From Candidatus Chlorohelix allophototropha (GTDB lineage: Bacteria; Chloroflexota; Chloroflexia; Chloroheliales; Chloroheliaceae), in the NCBI RefSeq assembly GCF_030389965.1, contig NZ_CP128400.1, forward strand, positions 930,001 to 994,000: a stretch of DNA of 64,000 nucleotides. Direction: 5' to 3'. The notes beneath the pieces are model-generated. The model was given only the letters and a program-made list of their open reading frames with translations. It ran no database searches and was not told where the DNA came from. Positions 8,299 to 17,007 of the stretch are shown here, one piece after another; within the stretch, counting starts at the first letter, position 1; every line of letters starts with the position of its first letter. The position numbers and the translations under genes are program-made.

Positions 8299-9153
8299 TT
8301 ATCTCTCCAGTGTAGCCAGCTCAGCCAGCAATTTTTCCAATTCAACGTCACTGAGAATGGTGATAATGGTCCCCTGCGCCGGACGCACCCCATCCTGATA
8401 GGGGCTAGGAGCGCGTGCCAGCCTGAATGTCCCGTCGGCGGCGCGTGACAGGTAGAATAGCTGACTGGATAGGTCTGCCAAGCGTCCGCTATGTCCCAAT
8501 TTTACCGAAATACGCGCATCTACTTCGCCGTTTTGCACAAATAGACTGTGCGCCTCCAGTTTTAAATAATCTTTTTCACTACCCTGCAACGAAATATTTT
8601 TAACTGCTACCAAGGATTGTGCCTCAAAAGTACCGTTTAGTTTAAACTCACCTCGGCACACTACGGGTCCTTGCACTTTTACCAATCCGTTGATAACGAT
8701 TTCTTCGCCCGATACTGTGCCTTCAATCCGGCTGCCATCTTCGATTTGTAGGCTACCACCCGAAATCAAATGACCTTCCACTACGCAATTTGAGCCAACT
8801 GATACGCTTTTTATGCCTATCACGTTCCCCTTTACCCGAATATCCCCGGTTAACCTGACATGCTCTCCTAATACCGGAGCGCTAAGTTGAGTTGGTCCTT
8901 CCAGCGTTATGGTTTTTTCCAATTCTTGCTTGCTGGTAGGATACCAGGCTTTAGCAATTTGGGCTTGGGTATTTTCCGAAACAAAAGGGTTAAAATTGAA
9001 GCGCAAGAGACTCAAATCGAAACCGGGGTCGGTTTCTGCCACAAACTTTTGGAAGGCAGACTCAAATTCAGCCAGATTATTCTCGAAATCAGGCTGTGGA
9101 GAGTCGGATTTAGGCGAAGAGCTTCCGCCATGTCTAGGCGAATAATAGCTCAT
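8299..9153 (-). CDS. Bactofilin-like polymer-forming (DUF583-type) protein
   Basis: The central region (about 95-205) is a run of short beta-helical repeats: VRLTGDIRVKGNVIG, VEGHLISGGSLQIED, IEGTVSGEEIVING and VQGPVVCRGEFKLNG. These resemble bactofilins, which self-assemble into filaments without nucleotide. The N-terminal about 85 residues are poorly conserved in pattern, and the C-terminus adds about 75 residues not expected in a minimal bactofilin. The gene leads a two-gene unit with the membrane coiled-coil protein. A strong ribosome binding site is not visible before the ATG. Confidence 0.65.
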   Translation of the reverse strand: MSYYSPRHGGSSSPKSDSPQPDFENNLAEFESAFQKFVAETDPGFDLSLLRFNFNPFVSENTQAQIAKAWYPTSKQELEKTITLEGPTQLSAPVLGEHVRLTGDIRVKGNVIGIKSVSVGSNCVVEGHLISGGSLQIEDGSRIEGTVSGEEIVINGLVKVQGPVVCRGEFKLNGTFEAQSLVAVKNISLQGSEKDYLKLEAHSLFVQNGEVDARISVKLGHSGRLADLSSQLFYLSRAADGTFRLARAPSPYQDGVRPAQGTIITILSDVELEKLLAELATLER

Positions 9154-9310
9154 AATTACTTTTTTCGAGTACCTTTTTAAGGTGAAGAAATTTGACGTTT
9201 CGCACAGAGTCCTGTTTAGTATTATCGCTTGTCAGGTTGTGCCTTGTCAAGGTTTTATGTAACTATTCGGTACTTTTGTGTGACCATTTATCAATTTTAG
9301 GGCTTTAACT

Positions 9311-10126
9311 TCACATGTAGGGAGCAGCGCCGAGAAAAAGATGACGAACTAGTGCAGTTGCACCAAATTCAACTAGGCTGAACAGAAAAACCACCACCAA
9401 AGTAGGCAATACGTCCCAAGAATCGCGATACAGATTTTCGCGGCGTGCCATCACAACATAAATGAGCAGGTTAAAGACGCTCATCATCCACAGTCCGCCT
9501 AGCACTGTTAACGTAGCTAGTGGCAAGAACAGCCAGTCCCAGCCCGACATTACCAATACCATCAGCGTTGCGCCTAATATAAGGAGCGCGCCGAATTCAA
9601 CCCATTTCTGAAATGGGGCTATTTTCCACGGGAATTTCCAAATTGCGAAATTGTAAAGGGGGTAAACAAGTCCTGCTAATCCGATACCGCTCATCGTACC
9701 GGTTAATAATCTAAGCCAGTTCTGGGGTTGGTAGGGATGAAACCAGCCAAAATCGTAGAAGGTGGCATTAATCCCATCCAGTACCATAGACAGTACCATC
9801 AGCCCTAACAATAGATTTATATTCCATCTGGAGAGTTTTCCGGCGCGGGTGCGCCCGATGAACCATAGAAATATCCAAGTGAGTAGGAATCCGCAGAAAA
9901 TACCGACCATCCGAGCTTCTACCGGCAATTTTTGGTTGCCAAGATAATAGGTATGGGCGGGACGTTGGGCGCAAGAACCGCTGCAAATAAGCAGATATTT
10001 TTCACTGAGGCTGCCGGGGGTGAGTACTAGCAGTAGTATCAATATGAAAGCAACCGCTCCCGCCACCACTAAAGGTTTTAGACGAGAGCGGTCAAGTTCT
10101 ACCCCAATGGGCGGTTTTTCCAGCAT
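9311..10126 (-). CDS. DUF2085 integral membrane protein
   Basis: The protein has about seven hydrophobic helices. After the first, it carries a CSGSCAQRPAHTYYLGNQKLP segment followed by EARMVGIFCGFLL. This corresponds to the 'CHQxPxRSFFLxGxQxPVCARCxGIYxG' signature of DUF2085, although the Cys/His pattern is partly altered (EARM instead of CAR). The function of the family is unknown. Its ATG directly abuts the stop codon of mtnP, so it is translated with that gene and rbfA. Confidence 0.7.
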   Translation of the reverse strand: MLEKPPIGVELDRSRLKPLVVAGAVAFILILLLVLTPGSLSEKYLLICSGSCAQRPAHTYYLGNQKLPVEARMVGIFCGFLLTWIFLWFIGRTRAGKLSRWNINLLLGLMVLSMVLDGINATFYDFGWFHPYQPQNWLRLLTGTMSGIGLAGLVYPLYNFAIWKFPWKIAPFQKWVEFGALLILGATLMVLVMSGWDWLFLPLATLTVLGGLWMMSVFNLLIYVVMARRENLYRDSWDVLPTLVVVFLFSLVEFGATALVRHLFLGAAPYM

Positions 10127-10999
10127 CTACAAGTATTTGTTGACCAGTAAACCTAACTTCTCAATCGAGGCGGCAGGGATTTTGCTGCGGTCGGTCATAA
10201 TGGCATTTTCAAGGGCGTTATCGCAGCCACAACCAGCCTGAATTAGTTCTGCGATTTTTGGAATAGCTAGGCGGATGATTTGCTTGGCGCGTCCCACGTT
10301 CTGGGTCAGGTTATTGACTACCATCTCGATAGTCACACTCTCTTCGCCTTCGTGCCAGCAGTCGTAATCGGTGGAGCAAGCCACCACCGCGTAATGGATT
10401 TCAGCTTCACGGGCGAGTTTTGCTTCTGGCAAAGCAGTCATACCGATAATATCGCAATCCATTTTACGGTAGAAGTTGCTTTCAGCACGGCTGGAGAAAA
10501 GCGGTCCTTCCATACAAACGTAAGTGCCACTGTTGTAAACCTTACGCGCTCCGGTTTGGTTAGCGGCTTCGTACAGAATACCTCTAAGCGTATTACAGAA
10601 GGGATCGGCAAAGGTTACGTGTGCTACGATACCCAAATTGTCGCCAAAATAGGTGCGAGGGCGTAGGCTGGTGCGGTCAAATATCTGATCGGGGATAACA
10701 AGGTCAAGCGGAGCAATTTCCTCACGCAATGACCCTACTGCGCTGATAGAAATTATCCATTCTACCCCTAGCATCTTGAAGGCATAGATATTGGCACGTA
10801 CTGGAAGGTCGGTAGGGTTAAAGCGATGTCCCTTGCCGTGACGAGGCAAAAAAGCCACTCTTTGTCCTTCTAGTGTTCCAACCGTAATTGCATCACTTGG
10901 TTTGCCCCAAGGTGTATCGGGATAAAACTCTTCAATGTCCTCTAAACCTTCAATTTGGTACAGCCCGCTACCGCCGATAACGCCGATCTTTGCTTCCAC
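10127..10999 (-). CDS. mtnP: S-methyl-5'-thioadenosine phosphorylase
   Basis: The protein converts methylthioadenosine and phosphate to adenine and 5-methylthioribose-1-phosphate in methionine salvage. It opens with IGVIGGSGLYQIEGLED. It then shows FLPRHGKGHRFNPTDLPVRAN, SAVGSLREEIAPLDLVIPDQ and GMTALPEAKLAREAEI, all hallmarks of the PNP/MTAP family. The ATDYDCW-like segment (STDYDCWHE) indicates MTAP rather than purine nucleoside phosphorylase. Its 290 residues match the family size. GTG at 10999 is chosen, with GGAG eight bases upstream. It lies between rbfA (21-base gap) and the DUF2085 gene. Confidence 0.93.
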   Translation of the reverse strand: MEAKIGVIGGSGLYQIEGLEDIEEFYPDTPWGKPSDAITVGTLEGQRVAFLPRHGKGHRFNPTDLPVRANIYAFKMLGVEWIISISAVGSLREEIAPLDLVIPDQIFDRTSLRPRTYFGDNLGIVAHVTFADPFCNTLRGILYEAANQTGARKVYNSGTYVCMEGPLFSSRAESNFYRKMDCDIIGMTALPEAKLAREAEIHYAVVACSTDYDCWHEGEESVTIEMVVNNLTQNVGRAKQIIRLAIPKIAELIQAGCGCDNALENAIMTDRSKIPAASIEKLGLLVNKYL

Positions 11000-11020
11000 G
11001 CTGCCGACTCCTTCCTGATT

Positions 11021-11398
11021 CTAGGATTCTTTCGTTTCTGGGGGTTGGTTTTGTTTTTCTTCTTGTTCTATAGCTTGCAGAATACGCTGAATTTTATCAC
11101 CATGCTCTATGCCACCATCAAACTCGAAATGAAGTTCTGGGACATACTTCATCTGCAATTGGTGAAATAATTCGCGTCGTAGGTAACCGCTAGCGCCTTT
11201 TAGCGCCTTAAAGGTGTCTTTTCTAGCTTCTTCAGTTCCCATAACACTAAATAATAGCTTAGCGTGTTTGAGGTCGGGACTTACTTCTACGCGAGTAATG
11301 GTAACGAAGCCAAGCCGCGGATCGCGCAATTCGCGCTGAATCAACGTACTGACTATTTCTTTTATCATCTCCGCAACTTGTTCTGTTCTTCTTGACAT
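11021..11398 (-). CDS. rbfA: 30S ribosome-binding factor A
   Basis: The 125-residue protein has the single KH-like fold of RbfA: RTEQVAEMIKEIVSTLIQRELRDPRLGFVTITRVEVSPDL, then AKLLFSV and a C-terminal LHFEFDGGIEHGDKI. RbfA binds the 30S subunit during late maturation and cold adaptation. The acidic/Gln-rich tail is short. It is the first gene of an rbfA-mtnP-DUF2085 unit; the usual neighbours nusA, infB and truB are absent here. Confidence 0.94.
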   Translation of the reverse strand: MSRRTEQVAEMIKEIVSTLIQRELRDPRLGFVTITRVEVSPDLKHAKLLFSVMGTEEARKDTFKALKGASGYLRRELFHQLQMKYVPELHFEFDGGIEHGDKIQRILQAIEQEEKQNQPPETKES

Positions 11399-11496
11399 GG
11401 CTCTTTTTTGTAGCTCAGGCTATATTTCACTATAATTAAATTGTGTTTCAATTATAGCACACTCAACTTAATCCTATCGAATTGGTAGGAATTGTA

Positions 11497-11525
11497 TTGA
11501 CTAAGCCAAAGCCTACAGGTATAAT
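11497..11525 (+). promoter_or_regulatory. Sigma-70-type promoter of the A-type Fe-S protein gene
   Basis: TTGACT (11497-11502) and TATAAT (11520-11525) are separated by exactly 17 bases. Transcription would begin near 11532, giving a 5' leader of about 150 bases. The leader contains two perfect palindromes: CCCGATCGGG at 11598-11607 and TAAGTTAACTTA at 11628-11639. Either could be an operator. Confidence 0.7.
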
Positions 11526-11682
11526 TAAGCCTGACACAATCGTGACAATATAGCCCAACTTCAATGTTGTACCAAAAGGCATGATTAAAGTAGAGAGCCC
11601 GATCGGGTTCTGTTCATTATAGATATTTAAGTTAACTTATAACAACACAAGTTTGTTTTTAAGATTTGGGAGGTCTCTGGAG

Positions 11683-12051
11683 ATGATAACATTAACCGAT
11701 TCGGCGACAGATCAATTGAAAAAGATTATTGAAGAAGAAAACGACTCTACGCTTGGCTTGCGCGTGTTTGTAGCAGGCGGCGGTTGCAGCGGCTTCCAAT
11801 ACCAGATGGTATTGGAAAACGAAATCCGCGATGGCGATGAGATCACCGAACTCAACGGCGTTAAACTGTATGTCGACTCTTTCAGCCAAAAATATATTGA
11901 TGGCGCTGAAATTGATTTTGTCAACAGCCTGATGGGTGGGGGTTTTACTGTACACAATCCGAATGCAGTTTCAAGCTGCGGTTGCGGTAGTTCTTTTGAT
12001 ACCGCTGATGGAGCCGGGAAAGCTAGCTCACGTTCTTGTGCTTGCAGCTAA
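11683..12051 (+). CDS. A-type iron-sulfur carrier protein (IscA/ErpA/HesB family)
   Basis: The domain runs from ITLTDSATDQLKKII through GGGCSGFQYQM to a CGCGSSF segment. This supplies the three conserved Cys of A-type carriers, which hold a cluster or iron and deliver it to apo-proteins. A Ser/Cys-rich tail of about 18 residues ends in CACS, which is unusual and could bind metal. I start at ATG 11683, where the family begins and a GGAG precedes; an upstream in-frame ATG at 11653 would add ten unlikely residues. Fe-S supply is relevant to the bchXYZ enzyme, but no direct link is shown. Confidence 0.9.
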   Translation: MITLTDSATDQLKKIIEEENDSTLGLRVFVAGGGCSGFQYQMVLENEIRDGDEITELNGVKLYVDSFSQKYIDGAEIDFVNSLMGGGFTVHNPNAVSSCGCGSSFDTADGAGKASSRSCACS

Positions 12052-12080
12052 TCTCAATCGCGCGTTTATTTTTGAAATAA

Positions 12081-12110
12081 AAAAGGGCGGGGTTATCCCG
12101 CCTTTTTATT
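12081..12110 (+). terminator. Rho-independent terminator, probably bidirectional
   Basis: GGCGGG (12086-12091) and CCCGCC (12097-12102) form a stem followed by five T, with an A run on the other side. It can serve the Fe-S gene and the convergent VOC gene. Confidence 0.85.
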
Positions 12111-12124
12111 TTTGATAATGTGTT

Positions 12125-12472
12125 TTACGCTTGTTGTACTCCATCCTGTACTAGCCCGATGATATTCCCATCCACGTCTTTGACTGATCCAATCAGCCTT
12201 CCCCCACCGACATGTTTGATCTCTTCGAGTATTTGTGCGCCAGCATCTAACAGCGCCTGCAAGCTCTTATGTATGTCGCTTACTTGAAAGTAGCCTGTCA
12301 TTCCCTCTTTATGACCATTAGGGTCTAGCCCTATTTGCTGATCTCCAACCTGAAAACCAACATAATATTCCGAATCCACAAACGGCTCGACCTCTAAAAG
12401 TACACTATAAAACTGCTTTGCCCGATTTATATCTGTGACGGGATAGATAATTGTCTTTATACCTTGATTCAT
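12125..12472 (-). CDS. VOC (glyoxalase/bleomycin resistance) family protein
   Basis: The 115-residue protein has the paired beta-alpha-beta-beta-beta layout of the vicinal oxygen chelate superfamily: IKTIIYPVTDINRAKQFYSVLL, then FQVGDQQIGLDP, FQVSDIHKSLQALLDAGA and VKDVDGNIIGLVQD. Substrate and metal use cannot be told. ATG at 12472 has a clear AAGGAG six bases upstream. A longer frame reaching 12544 lacks a site and adds a basic stretch, so I rejected it. Confidence 0.8.
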   Translation of the reverse strand: MNQGIKTIIYPVTDINRAKQFYSVLLEVEPFVDSEYYVGFQVGDQQIGLDPNGHKEGMTGYFQVSDIHKSLQALLDAGAQILEEIKHVGGGRLIGSVKDVDGNIIGLVQDGVQQA

Positions 12473-12611
12473 AAAAAACTCCTTATATATTCTCTGATTC
12501 ATTGAACTTCTTACCGACTTTGTTTTTTTGGCTGGAAAAGCCATTGCACAAAGCTGCTCTCCGTGCAGTAGTTTGATGGCGACATTGTACGGATGAACAT
12601 TTAAATACTTG

Positions 12612-13256
12612 TTAATTTAGTTTTTCTGCCTCTTTATCGTAGCTCTTTTGCAGCAATTCCGCTTCTGCACTGGCGAACTGCGAAACAAGGCTCGTGCCGC
12701 TAACCACTTCTCGTCCACCCGCTTCGGGTTCAATCGTTTCAGAATTGGAAACACCTAATACGTTTGAGCGATCTTGATTTAGGGAAATAGCGCTTCGATA
12801 AATTCGATCTTTCGAGTTTAGCAAAGCAGCAGGATCGGTATAACGATTCTGTGGGTAAGTAGTCATACCCCGATTGCTAAAAACTTGGCGAATTTCTCGG
12901 TCGTAGGCTCCGGCTGTGCGCATCGTGTCACTGATTTTATTCCCTAGTTTTTCTTCCGAGAGTTTACCTTTGCTTGGATTGGTAGGTATAAACGCCGCCA
13001 CAATCACTTTGCCCTTTTCTACCTCTGCCTGATAATATTCAGCATCTTCTTCGGTAATGTCCGCTTCAAAAATGGCCTCCCGGTATTCGGCTACAGGCGC
13101 AGCTTCGATGGTATTATCAAAAGAAGGCTTTTCATCATCACTTGTTTTTTGAATCAGATTTATTAATTCGGGAGCATAGTTATCTTCCAACATTCGTTTA
13201 ACGAAACGTTCGGCTTGTCCTAGATTATTAAAATACCCGATTACGGTTCTAGCCAT
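12612..13256 (-). CDS. Hypothetical protein, YflT-like general stress domain at N-terminus
   Basis: The first about 90 residues (VIGYFNNLGQAERFVKRMLEDNY, then DADITEEDAEYYQAEVEKGKVIVAA) resemble the alpha-beta 'heat-induced stress protein YflT' domain. That domain is common in Deinococci and Chloroflexota. The rest (about 100-214) is polar and probably disordered. No catalytic motif is visible, and it is a single gene between the VOC gene and tRNA-Val. The functional label is tentative. Confidence 0.55.
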   Translation of the reverse strand: MARTVIGYFNNLGQAERFVKRMLEDNYAPELINLIQKTSDDEKPSFDNTIEAAPVAEYREAIFEADITEEDAEYYQAEVEKGKVIVAAFIPTNPSKGKLSEEKLGNKISDTMRTAGAYDREIRQVFSNRGMTTYPQNRYTDPAALLNSKDRIYRSAISLNQDRSNVLGVSNSETIEPEAGGREVVSGTSLVSQFASAEAELLQKSYDKEAEKLN

Positions 13257-13442
13257 TAACTTTCTCCTGTTACATCCCGGCTTCAGTATTACTTCAGGAT
13301 TTCATTATATCAAAAGAAGGCTTATTTTCTAGAAAAAAGAAAATGGATGTGTAATATTAGGTAAATAGATTTTTACTATTGATGTGTATTTCTAAAATCT
13401 AGGGTTGTGAAAGGGGCTATTTAGGGAAGATGGCACAAAAAA

Positions 13443-13515
13443 TGGGCAGTACAGGACTCGAACCTGTGACATCCACGGTGTAAGCGTGGCGCTCTACCAA
13501 CTGAGCTAACTGCCC
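13443..13515 (-). tRNA. tRNA-Val (anticodon TAC)
   Basis: Read on the - strand, the 73 bases fold as a full cloverleaf. It has acceptor stem GGGCAGT/ACTGCCC, D arm TAGCTCAGTTGGTAGAGC, anticodon stem CCACG/CGTGG around CTTACAC, and a T arm with GGTTCGAGTCC. The anticodon TAC reads GUA valine codons. CCA is not encoded. A T-rich stretch follows and could end transcription. Confidence 0.96.
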
Positions 13516-13540
13516 GAAACAACGGCTAATAATATACCAG

Positions 13541-13603
13541 AAAAAACAGACCTTGGCAAATCGTTTTAGATACGGATTACCTATTGGGATTATGCTAGGT
13601 CTG
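13541..13603 (-). terminator. Possible terminator of the YjbQ gene
   Basis: On the - strand, CAGACCT (13597-13603) pairs with AGGTCTG (13547-13553), which is followed by six T. The loop is long (about 43 bases), which weakens the call. It lies between the YjbQ gene and tRNA-Val on the same strand. Confidence 0.4.
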
Positions 13604-13629
13604 CTTATTGTCAGAATATAAAATTACTT

Positions 13630-14226
13630 CTAAATACCGGAAACCATTACCGACACAGTGCGTGGCAGCGGGCGATCAAGTTCTACTAGGAAAATGCTCT
13701 GCCAACGTCCGATAGTCATTTGACCTTCCACCACCGGAATAGTTTCGCTGGTAGATAGCACCAAATGTTGACAGTGTGAATGACCGTTAGGAGTTTCCCC
13801 CGGATTCATATTATGGGTACGAATGCTGAAATCATTGTGGCGATAATACTCATCCGATGGGAAGAGCTTGGAGATTCGCTGGCACATATCAATCAATAGC
13901 AGCGGTTCGTTCTCATTAATGACGATGGAAGCGGTGGTATGTTTTGAATAAACCGTAACAGTACCCATGCGGATGCCGGACTGGGTAACTACCTGGCGTA
14001 CAGCTTCGGTTATATCCGTGAAATTTGGAATATCTATCTGAGTTTCAATACTCAGTTGGACTGAATGACAATGGTAACTTCCGCTTTGGGTTACCGCAGC
14101 GTTAGTAGGTTGTGCACTGGTATTCTTGGGTTCATTGGGTACGGCGTGATAACCGTTTAATTTACTTAAACCGTTAGTCACAATGGGATTCTGATTTTCG
14201 ACTACAATATCAGGTTGAAAGGGCAT
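13630..14226 (-). CDS. YjbQ/UPF0047 family protein
   Basis: The C-terminal about 140 residues are a full UPF0047 domain: VTVYSKHTTASIVINENEPLLL, then HCQHLVLSTSETIPVVEGQMTIGRWQSIFLVELD. The conserved His residues and the 'GxWQxIFxxExD' ending are present. E. coli YjbQ has weak thiamine-phosphate synthase activity, but the physiological role of the family is unsettled. About 55 extra, probably disordered residues precede the domain. The ATG at 14226 has AGGAGG-like sequence (GGAGGTAATAG read on the - strand) upstream. Confidence 0.88.
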   Translation of the reverse strand: MPFQPDIVVENQNPIVTNGLSKLNGYHAVPNEPKNTSAQPTNAAVTQSGSYHCHSVQLSIETQIDIPNFTDITEAVRQVVTQSGIRMGTVTVYSKHTTASIVINENEPLLLIDMCQRISKLFPSDEYYRHNDFSIRTHNMNPGETPNGHSHCQHLVLSTSETIPVVEGQMTIGRWQSIFLVELDRPLPRTVSVMVSGI

Positions 14227-14394
14227 CTATTACCTCCATTATTCAATATAAACTTGCAGTATTTTAGCTAGAAAAATTGAAGTCGGCAATGATAAAAGCT
14301 ACTAAAATAGCTATATGCTACTATTTATCCTCGAAATCAAATCATTTACTAACTATTATCCGGTTTTTTAAGCATTAAGGGCAAGGATTACACT

Positions 14395-15207
14395 TTGGAA
14401 TCTCCTGAAATTACTATAACGCGCGGTTTTATCTCGCTGGATTGGGGACAGATTCATTACCGGACGGCAGGGCAAGGTATTCCGCTGGTGCTTTTGCATA
14501 AAACCTATTTCTCATCGCGTAGCTATAGCAAGGTATTGCCCTTGCTTGCCGACGGTTTCCGGGTAATTGCGCCCGATCTGCCCGGAAATGGTGAATCCGA
14601 TGATCCTCCTCGCCAATGGGAATTGGAAAGGTATGCGATAGAGCTACTTAAGTTTTTGGATAAATTGGGGATAGCTAGATTTCACATTGCAGGGGCGAGT
14701 TCAGGGGCGGCGCTTGCCTGCGAAATTGCCGCAAGTTATCCAGAGCGGGTCTTAAAACTTGTCTTGTTTGGGTTGCCGCGTTGGTTTGATGAGGCGGCGC
14801 GAGAAACAATGCGCCATGACCCGGTTTATTACGGGGCGCTTAAAACCAGTGAGGATGGCAGCCACCTGACCGAAATCTGGCAGCGCAATTATCCGAACTG
14901 GCAGCATTTACCTTTTGAGAATTTCCACCACTATTTTATGGATTTTATCTCGCGCAAGCCCCGCGCTTACGAAATGGTTGAAGCAGTTTTGCGCTATCCT
15001 GAAGCGAGTCGCCTGCCACTGATCCTGCCCACCATCCCGACTCTGCTTGTATCGGGCGATGCTGACGAGCGGTTTGCGCCATTCATTGAGGATACAAAAA
15101 GGTTAGTACCGCACGCGCAGGCGGTAGCGCTTCCACCCGGCAGTATGTTGGCATTGCGCGACCCTACGCTATTCGCCTCTACTATCAGGGAATTTGTTTC
15201 CGGTTGA
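14395..15207 (+). CDS. Alpha/beta hydrolase
   Basis: The protein has the alpha/beta hydrolase core: HYRTAGQGIPLVLLHKTYFSS (oxyanion region), APDLPGNGESDDP, and the nucleophile elbow GASSGAALACEIA with Ser. A late LLVSGDADERF supplies a plausible acid. The usual late catalytic His is not clear: the stretch after VALPPGSMLALRDP lacks the normal 'GHxxxxE' context, so activity needs caution. Translation probably starts at TTG 14395, after AAGG. The 3' end overlaps the convergent HEAT-repeat gene by 23 bases. Confidence 0.8.
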   Translation: MESPEITITRGFISLDWGQIHYRTAGQGIPLVLLHKTYFSSRSYSKVLPLLADGFRVIAPDLPGNGESDDPPRQWELERYAIELLKFLDKLGIARFHIAGASSGAALACEIAASYPERVLKLVLFGLPRWFDEAARETMRHDPVYYGALKTSEDGSHLTEIWQRNYPNWQHLPFENFHHYFMDFISRKPRAYEMVEAVLRYPEASRLPLILPTIPTLLVSGDADERFAPFIEDTKRLVPHAQAVALPPGSMLALRDPTLFASTIREFVSG

Positions 15208-15880
15208 GCTTTCGTAGGGCTTCATCTATTGCGGTGCATTCGACGCAATCAGCGCCGAGTAAGTGAGAGTCGCTATGGCGGGCGCGTACCAGTGCAGTAA
15301 TTGCAGTACGCTCACCTAGTTCGCCTAGGGCAGTGGCGGCAGCAGCTTTAACAAGGCTGTTCTCATCTTTAAGAACCGCGATAAGGGCTGGAACAGCGCG
15401 ACGGTCGCTCATTTTGCCGAGCGCATCGGCGCTATATTGCCTGACTAAATAATCGTCCGACTCGTCTTTCCGCTGCAAGTTGTCCACTAAGAGCTTGAAA
15501 GCGGTTTCGGAGTTAAACCGCGAAAGAGCAGCGGCGGCTTCTACTCTTACCATTGGCTCGGAATCTTTCAAAGCATTTGTCAGAGCAGGGAGTGTTGCTT
15601 CATCCCCGCTTTTCCCAAGACAACCCACTAGGCTGACTTTCACTCCTCGGTCGGTTTCTTTAGTCAGTAGCGCCAATATTGCCGAGCTTTCCGGTTTACC
15701 GGCAGTGGAAATTAATGCGCGGGCGGCGGCGCGGCGGGTAGCTCCCGGATAACCACCCTCTAAAATTTCCAACAATCCCTGAATATTACCTTGCGCTTCA
15801 AGCTCGGTAACCATCTGAGCGTAATCTCGTAGAGGACGGGTGGGTGGTCTGAACTCTGGAAACTCCCAATCGCCACTCAT
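15185..15880 (-). CDS. HEAT-repeat protein
   Basis: About five to six HEAT/PBS-lyase-type repeats are visible, for example PMVRVEAAAALSRF, LVRQYSADALGKM and SLVKAAAATALGEL. Such proteins are scaffolds; in phototrophs some act as phycobilin lyases, but nothing here indicates that. A short Cys pair (CVEC) lies near the end. ATG at 15880 overlaps the pheA stop codon as ATGA, a translational-coupling arrangement, so I chose this start over the longer frame to 15922. Confidence 0.8.
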   Translation of the reverse strand: MSGDWEFPEFRPPTRPLRDYAQMVTELEAQGNIQGLLEILEGGYPGATRRAAARALISTAGKPESSAILALLTKETDRGVKVSLVGCLGKSGDEATLPALTNALKDSEPMVRVEAAAALSRFNSETAFKLLVDNLQRKDESDDYLVRQYSADALGKMSDRRAVPALIAVLKDENSLVKAAAATALGELGERTAITALVRARHSDSHLLGADCVECTAIDEALRKLNRKQIP

Positions 15881-16737
15881 ACTTTGCTGCTCCGATTCCA
15901 CCAGCCTAGAACTTTCGCCCATGTAGTTTCGGAAGCCAGTTCGTGCAGCGCATTAGCTACGTGCGGTTGTCCGGGTTGTCCTTGTAGGTCGATAAAGAAT
16001 ACGTAATCCCATGCTTTTTGCTTGCTTGGGCGACTCTCGATGCGCACCAAATTAATATCATAGCGCATAAAAATATCGGTGACGGCATGCAAAGTTCCGA
16101 CCTTGTCTTTTATTGAAATCATGATGGCGGTAATTGGCACACCCTCATCGCTATTGTTAAGCACGGGCATAGGCCAGCGCGGGCGATGCTTGTAAATTAC
16201 GAAGAAGCGAGTTTGGTTGAAATCAGCGTCTTGAAGGTCGGAAGCAAGCACTTTCAGGTTGTAGGCTTCGGCGCAGAGAATCGGGGCAATTGCTGCTGCA
16301 TCGGTTCTACCCGCTACCAATTCGGCAGAACGTGAGGTGCTGGTTTCTTCTACTATTTCAACGTTAGGCAGGTTATTCTGTAACCAACCTCGCGCTTGCC
16401 CTAGCGCCTGTGGGTGGCTAAGCACCACTTTAATCTCATTGAGACTTTTGGGTCCGTTCTGCGCTACCATCAAATGGCTGCGTATCGGGAGCATGATTTC
16501 AGCGCAAATCATTATTTCATCCAGATCAGCACGCCCAAACATATCCAGTGTATAGGTAACGCCGCCTTCCAGCGTATTCTCTACCGGCACTACTCCGTAA
16601 TCAAGCTGCGAATTTCCTACCGCTAGAAAGACATCGGCGATGGTACGCATCGGAATTAACTCAGCTTCGCTGCCGAATTGTTTCAAAGCGGCTTCATTAG
16701 TATAAGTAGCAGCAGGTCCTAAATAACCAACTTTCAT
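15877..16737 (-). CDS. pheA: Prephenate dehydratase
   Basis: The enzyme converts prephenate to phenylpyruvate in phenylalanine synthesis. The dehydratase domain opens with VGYLGPAATYTNEAA, has DYGVVPVENTLEGGV, and ends with the catalytic TRF motif (DFNQTRFFVI). A regulatory ACT domain follows, with KVGTLHAVTDIF and the ESRPSK Phe-binding motif, so feedback inhibition by phenylalanine is expected. It is a stand-alone dehydratase without chorismate mutase, with normal length. It is translationally coupled to the HEAT-repeat gene. Confidence 0.94.
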   Translation of the reverse strand: MKVGYLGPAATYTNEAALKQFGSEAELIPMRTIADVFLAVGNSQLDYGVVPVENTLEGGVTYTLDMFGRADLDEIMICAEIMLPIRSHLMVAQNGPKSLNEIKVVLSHPQALGQARGWLQNNLPNVEIVEETSTSRSAELVAGRTDAAAIAPILCAEAYNLKVLASDLQDADFNQTRFFVIYKHRPRWPMPVLNNSDEGVPITAIMISIKDKVGTLHAVTDIFMRYDINLVRIESRPSKQKAWDYVFFIDLQGQPGQPHVANALHELASETTWAKVLGWWNRSSKV

Positions 16738-16959
16738 GGAATATTATCGCTTTTCCTTATCAAGAACAAATTATAGAATTGAAACACTAAGGGTATGATA
16801 GCTACTTTCTGTGGGCTGTCAAGAAAGAAGAGTAAGGGTGTGGTACTTAGGACTTCTACCTACGCTCGCCCACTACTTATTTCCCATAACATGAACTGGC
16901 ACTCAAAATGAATAAGAGTTATTCTTATAGTATTAAGACGATAAGTGGCTTTGTGCTAC

Positions 16960-16974
16960 TTCAATCGAATTGAA
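16960..16974. promoter_or_regulatory. Candidate operator upstream of the gene at 17008
   Basis: TTCAAT and ATTGAA form a perfect six-base inverted repeat around a three-base centre, 33 bases before the start codon. The rest of the 270-base divergent gap shows no strong promoter. Confidence 0.3.
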
Positions 16975-17007
16975 CGTAGTTGAAATGTTGTAGTCTGGAG
17001 GTGCCTT

